A stretch of 64,000 bases of DNA from Lichtheimia corymbifera B2541. Lineage: Eukaryota; Mucoromycota; Mucoromycetes; Mucorales; Lichtheimiaceae. Positions 59,934 through 64,000 of the stretch are shown one piece after another. The stretch lies in the NCBI GenBank assembly GCA_000697475.1, contig JNEU01001026.1, positions 1-64,000 of the forward strand. Reading direction: 5' to 3'. Made by a program: the position numbers and the translations under genes. The notes below the pieces were generated by a model that was not told the origin of the DNA, ran no database searches, and saw only the letters and a program-made list of their open reading frames with translations. Within the stretch, counting starts at the first letter, position 1. Each line of letters begins with the position of its first letter.

Positions 59934-62240
59934 TCAACTGCAGATTGGCAAAAGATTACGTAACTCGTCCTGAAACTAGCAATCCTGCAAGTATATACAA
60001 GCCAAACACCCCACACCTTACGGTTCGCGTTCATGGAGAAAGTTGCAGTTGTCACCAAATCGGCACCCGCGATATGTCCCAAAATACCTGCATTTTGGCG
60101 TTCGTTTTCTTCTAGGTCGTTGTCCACTTTGCCTCGCAGAATGCGTTTCATTGCGTATATCAGGGCTTGAGGTGCTCTCTCGAGAACTACTTGCTCTACC
60201 ATCTTGTTTGGCATCTGCAAGTTGTGATGGGTGTACACGCGTCTCACGGTCCGACTATCATTCATTGTGAGCACAGCAACATCGACCACGCATACAAGCC
60301 AGGTCTTACCAAAAGATCAGCAGATTCAGGCTGCTGAGATTGTAGCATATCTAGGAACATCTGCATGATTCTACAAGCGGGTATAAGAACTTGAGCTACA
60401 CGATAAGCGGTATCCATGACATACCCAGGGTTGTTCAATAGCATTTGCGATACTTGGTTTACAGATGGCTGCGATTCGGTGCTTTCCATCAAAGGGGTGA
60501 TATTCACCTGAGGTACAGTTGGCACGGCTATAGTTGTTCCCACTGGAGATCCTTGTGTAGGTAGAGGATTGTCAGATACTTCTTCAGGGCGTACATATGG
60601 ATAGTTTTCCTGCGCTGTAACGTCGTCTAACGGAATAACTTTAACATGAACATTGTTCTCGATAATATCCGCGTGCTGTGGCTCAGCTGGAGATGGAGGT
60701 ATCTGCTGTGGGCTGGCATATACTGCAGCAGGCACGATAGTCTCACGAGCGCGCTGATGCTGTGATTCAGGCGTATCAATAACACCAGGCCTCTTATCAT
60801 CAGCGATAGGATTCAGCATCTGCGGTGTCACCCATATATGTAGCTTCGGGTTTGTCAGTTGCTGTATCCACGATTTGAAGCGATCAGCTTACCTCCCATT
60901 CTTCAGGATCAACATCATATTCCCGTATCTGTACTAGCCGATGGTCTGCTTCAAATCGCACCCGCTTTCGGGAAGGTCGATCATTTTGATCGCCTAGAGG
61001 TCGTTTAATCATTCCCGATGCAGATTTCTTCCAATCCTCTAAGCTGCTTTCTGTTCCAGAGCTGGTGCTGCTGTGCGTTGCTGGCCTAGTGGTGCGTTAT
61101 TAGTGATATAATATGACACGTATCGATCGATAAATTTTACCGAATAACATAGCTTGCTCTTGGTTTGTTGGTGGAGACAAGGCTCGTAAAGAAATCCTTG
61201 GTTGTGATAGCTTTGGCACGCTGAGGAGGATCCTTTTGCAAAGCCAGACGTGTACTTGACTAGTTCTCCGCTTTAGTGATAATTGCTTCACTTATCAAGT
61301 CCTTTGCTCTTACATTTGATCCGGTGGATGAATCATCACCGTCGACTGAAACTAATAAGAAAAAATTAGTATCCACAGATAATTTGTATGATGCAAAACA
61401 TCCACTTTACTTTTTTCTTTCAGAGCAGCCCATTGCCGCATTAGTTCTTCCGCCTGCTGCTCCAACTGTCCTTTGCCTGAGTTGAGCCAAAAGAAAAATC
61501 TCTTGAGTACCCCTGATAATAGACCATCCTGTCAACCTACCAGCCTGCTTCGCTTTATCTCTTATTCGTCGAACGGCTCGTCCTATCCCGTAAGCCATAA
61601 GCATATGCAGTTTCATAGGTATATGCTTAAGAGACTACATATATGCGTTAAGATATTAGGCATATAGGTATTGCTTACATGGCGCTACGTACCTTGATCA
61701 TATCTTCCAGTAAGATCCAGTTGCATTTTTCGATTGCTTCCGTGATATAATCATTGCAACGACTGCAAAATTCAGTAGAATTCGCAATACTGTATGATAC
61801 CAATGTCAATTCAATAGGAATCGTAATATGACCAACACTGTGACAAACCTATCAAGTATCTCATGGGACGATGTCTGCTGTATTATCTTCAAAATAGCAC
61901 GTTGCAGCTCAGGCGGCATTCGGATGGCCATCATCTCCATCACATGTTTTGCGCTTTCAGTATCTTCAAATCCCTTGTATTCAGATCCAACACAGTACTT
62001 GCTTATGTGTCTGATAATAGCGTTCTTATCTGCAACCGTTGCATTGTCCACTGGGTAGCATTCGCCGCTCTTTGTTGGTGACAGTAGAATATCTGATCTG
62101 TCGGATTCCGAATCATGATGCATCGGATCCCCTAAGCTGGGGCTTGTCTTTTGTACGGATTCTGATGGATACGGCTGATGCGTAACAAGTTCAACAGGTA
62201 TACCCTGTGACGATTGCAAAAAGCCGGGCTTTTTTGGCAT
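59934..62240 (-). CDS. PNUTS/PPP1R10-like PP1 regulatory subunit
   Basis: Probable nuclear protein phosphatase 1 targeting subunit acting on Pol II transcription; fission yeast Ppn1 is the known fungal counterpart. ATG 62240 (MPKKPGFLQSSQG) is the first in frame. The N-terminal helical region includes MAIRMPPELQRAILKIIQQ. A TFIIS-N/LW-type domain follows over several exons: YITEAIEKCNWILLEDMIK, then YGIGRAVRRIRDKAKQ and KGQLEQQAEELMRQWAALK. Next lies an RVxF PP1-docking motif in RKRVRFEADHRLVQIREYD, placed as in PNUTS. The C-terminal half is Pro/Gln-rich (IPPSPAEPQHADI) and ends with helices. The C-terminal exon edge (stop at 59934) is the least certain. The link is inferred from domain order, not close identity. 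Confidence 0.6.
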
Positions 62241-63446
62241 TGTATCTAGGTCGACAATCGTATACTCAGCTTCTACTTTCAATCAATCTCTCCCCGACCT
62301 TGAATTACCTCCATTGATATTTGGTTTCTGCTCGTGTGTTGCTTGCATTATGTTTCTCGGATATTCCTCCTCTACAGACGTGTACTACACACGTACATGA
62401 TATTAGAGAGATCCCGATACGTCCACTGCCTAATTACCTCATTCACTTCTGTTGATGCACGTTCATTCATTCTCTGTTGTTTATATTCATCCGTAGAATC
62501 TATGGAAGAAGAAAAATATGTAAACTTCACTATCCAATTCGCCCATCATAAATCCCATATAGCGACAAGATAACAAAAGCGATCAAATACTATGTCACCA
62601 TGCAACGAAAGTGGGTATTTTGTTTTGCAAAGCTTTATATGCCATCGTTCGTCGCGGGAACTTGATTACATTTGCTCCTGCCGACTGCAGCACATGTCTA
62701 ACTAACGGCGCAAGGATCCATGCAACGTACAAAAAGGAAGTAGACGTTACCATGCACATTGTTGAACCCCAGGCTAGTCGAATTCTGCGACATCAGATCG
62801 ATCAAACAAGCGTTCAAAAGACTGATGAAAAGGAATACGTTTTTTGGGTTTCAGTCGTCGGTACTTGTTTAGTCCAATCACTTTGTGTCCATGATAGTAG
62901 TCTAGCATACCATTATTGAATATACAATATCATATCTTATTCGTGGTAATATACTATGAATCCTATATAAAATGGGGGTATCTTGAATAATACGACGATG
63001 TCAGGATCTGACCGTTTTTGGGACCATACATTGTTGAGATTGGTATTAACCAGCGGGCCCCTTTTCCGGATGTTGTAACGAAGTACTACCCTCTCACTCT
63101 TGAACGCGTTATTGACTGTAATCGCTATAGTAGTGGTCGTATCTCGTAGCACGTCACCCTTACTAACTCAAACAAATTTCCAACATATAGCTTTGTACTA
63201 GTAGCATCTACTGGGCTTTCATTAAATACTGCGTCTAATTTTCCTCGCTTTTTCATAGCACACTAAGACACTACCTTATGTACTTTTGAATTTGTCAATA
63301 AAGCTTTCATTCAAAACTCTTTATTATTGTGATTTACTTCATTAAATCATTCTGTAAGGGACTTTTCTTAAAAAATGAAGGCAAGAGTGTGCATGTGGGT
63401 TTTGCGAACACGAATCAACACATTCCTTCAATACCGTATGCCATTT
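62241..63446. other. Long intergenic region with an unassigned ORF
   Basis: A plus-strand frame open from 62611 to 62919 (LITFAPADCSTCLTNGARIH, then KTDEKEYVFWVSVVGT) has protein-like composition but no ATG at its start. A possible ATG exon at 62502 (MEEEKYVNFTIQFAHHKSH) lies upstream, but I find no clean splice joining the two. It may be an unrecognised small gene divergent from the PNUTS-like gene. The minus-strand frame 62937..63152 lacks an ATG. Confidence 0.3.
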
Positions 63447-64000
63447 TCAAGCTAGCCCTGATCGTTTGATCTTTTTTACTTTGCGTCCTCCTTTTTTTTG
63501 AAAATCACGCCAGCTATTCACACGTTGATCTCGAGTGGCTTCCCATTGTTTAGCTTCCTCCTGCTTGCGCTTGCGGCGCTGAGACTCCTCCTCCGCACGG
63601 CGCGCTTCCGCACCTGTCTTTAGTGATGAGTATATGCCATGTAGCCCTGTATGAATGATTTACCTTCAGCTTCCATCTCTTTTTTAACTTGTCGCCTTCG
63701 ACGTAGCTCCATCTCAAACAGAATTTCCTTTACTTTGGCGCGTACAGCATCACGTCCCTCACGTGTTTTCAGAAAAGGATATTGTTCGGTGTTGACAGAA
63801 GTAGCAGACTCGATCACTACCTTTGATCTCTCGCTGTTGGGTTTATCCGCCTTGTTTTCTTCTGCTGCGTCTGATGATCCTTGCACGTCCGAGTTCAAAG
63901 AAGTTGCCACAACCTGTGTCTTGACCTTGTAGCCATTCTCTCTCAGCACCTCCACTTTAGCTTCTTCCACTATGCTGAGCAAGTGTTTGACTCTCGCTTC
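63447..64000 (-). CDS. DNAJC8/Spf31-like protein, N-terminal part off right edge
   Basis: Spliceosome-associated J-domain protein family. Only the C-terminal part is in the window; the J domain would lie beyond 64000. Visible sequence: LLSIVEEAKVEVLRENGYKV, an acidic low-complexity linker, then AVRAKVKEILFEMELRRRRQ and, after a short intron (donor after 63662, acceptor before 63618), RRAEEESQRRKRKQEEAKQW. The end TRDQRVNSWRDFQKKGGRK followed by a basic tail is the family's C-terminal signature. The stop is at 63447. Confidence 0.82.

Overview
The window reads as nuclear DNA of a compact early-diverging fungus, most probably Mucoromycota (for example a Mucorales species). This is inferred from dense genes, many 35-75 nt GT-AG introns, a Zn2Cys6 regulator, a quelling-type RNA-dependent RNA polymerase, and INTS9 and PNUTS-like genes that the common Dikarya model species lack. 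No organism-specific marker was seen, and I saw no rRNA, tRNA, CRISPR array, intact transposon or bacterial-type operon.

Layout. 1-9.7 kb, minus strand: a gene cut by the left edge, mitochondrial ribosomal protein bL9m, a CDF zinc transporter, a coiled-coil protein, NEDD8/Rub1, the WD40 protein WRAP73 and the rRNA-processing factor NOL12/Rrp17. 10-18 kb: CCDC25/Jlp2 (+) converges on a Rieske-domain protein (-), then glucosamine-6-phosphate deaminase (-), a small mitochondrial-type protein (-), INTS9 (+) and phosphopantetheine adenylyltransferase (+). 18-22 kb: the RNAi-type RdRP (+). 22-40 kb: importin-11, a coiled-coil protein, a MAK/ICK-type kinase, a 44-residue NDUFA4/MLRQ-like protein, glutamate 5-kinase, Sec1 and a Zn2Cys6 factor (all -), then an HMG-box protein (+). 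40.8-42.5 kb: a poorly explained stretch with two candidate very small one-helix membrane proteins and a short duplicated motif pair. 42.5-50 kb: Aurora kinase (+) converging on Tem1/Spg1 GTPase (-), then CSB/Rad26 (-). 51-64 kb: IDH2 (+), a patatin-type TAG lipase (+), a small charged protein (+), pyruvate dehydrogenase E1-alpha (-), a PNUTS-like PP1 regulator (-) and a DNAJC8-like splicing protein cut by the right edge (-).

The genes are mostly housekeeping and not co-regulated in any way the sequence shows. Loose themes are mitochondrial carbon and energy metabolism (PDA1, IDH2, bL9m, MLRQ), Pol II/RNA biology (INTS9, PNUTS-like, CSB, RdRP, DNAJC8, NOL12) and mitosis or cytokinesis (Aurora, Tem1/Spg1, WRAP73). 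Gene models were built by hand from frames, splice signals and remembered family consensus, so exon edges are predictions. I found no clear novel multi-gene system. The best leads are the tiny membrane-protein candidates at 41.4-42.2 kb, the unusual intron structure of NEDD8, and fungal INTS9 and PNUTS-like genes.
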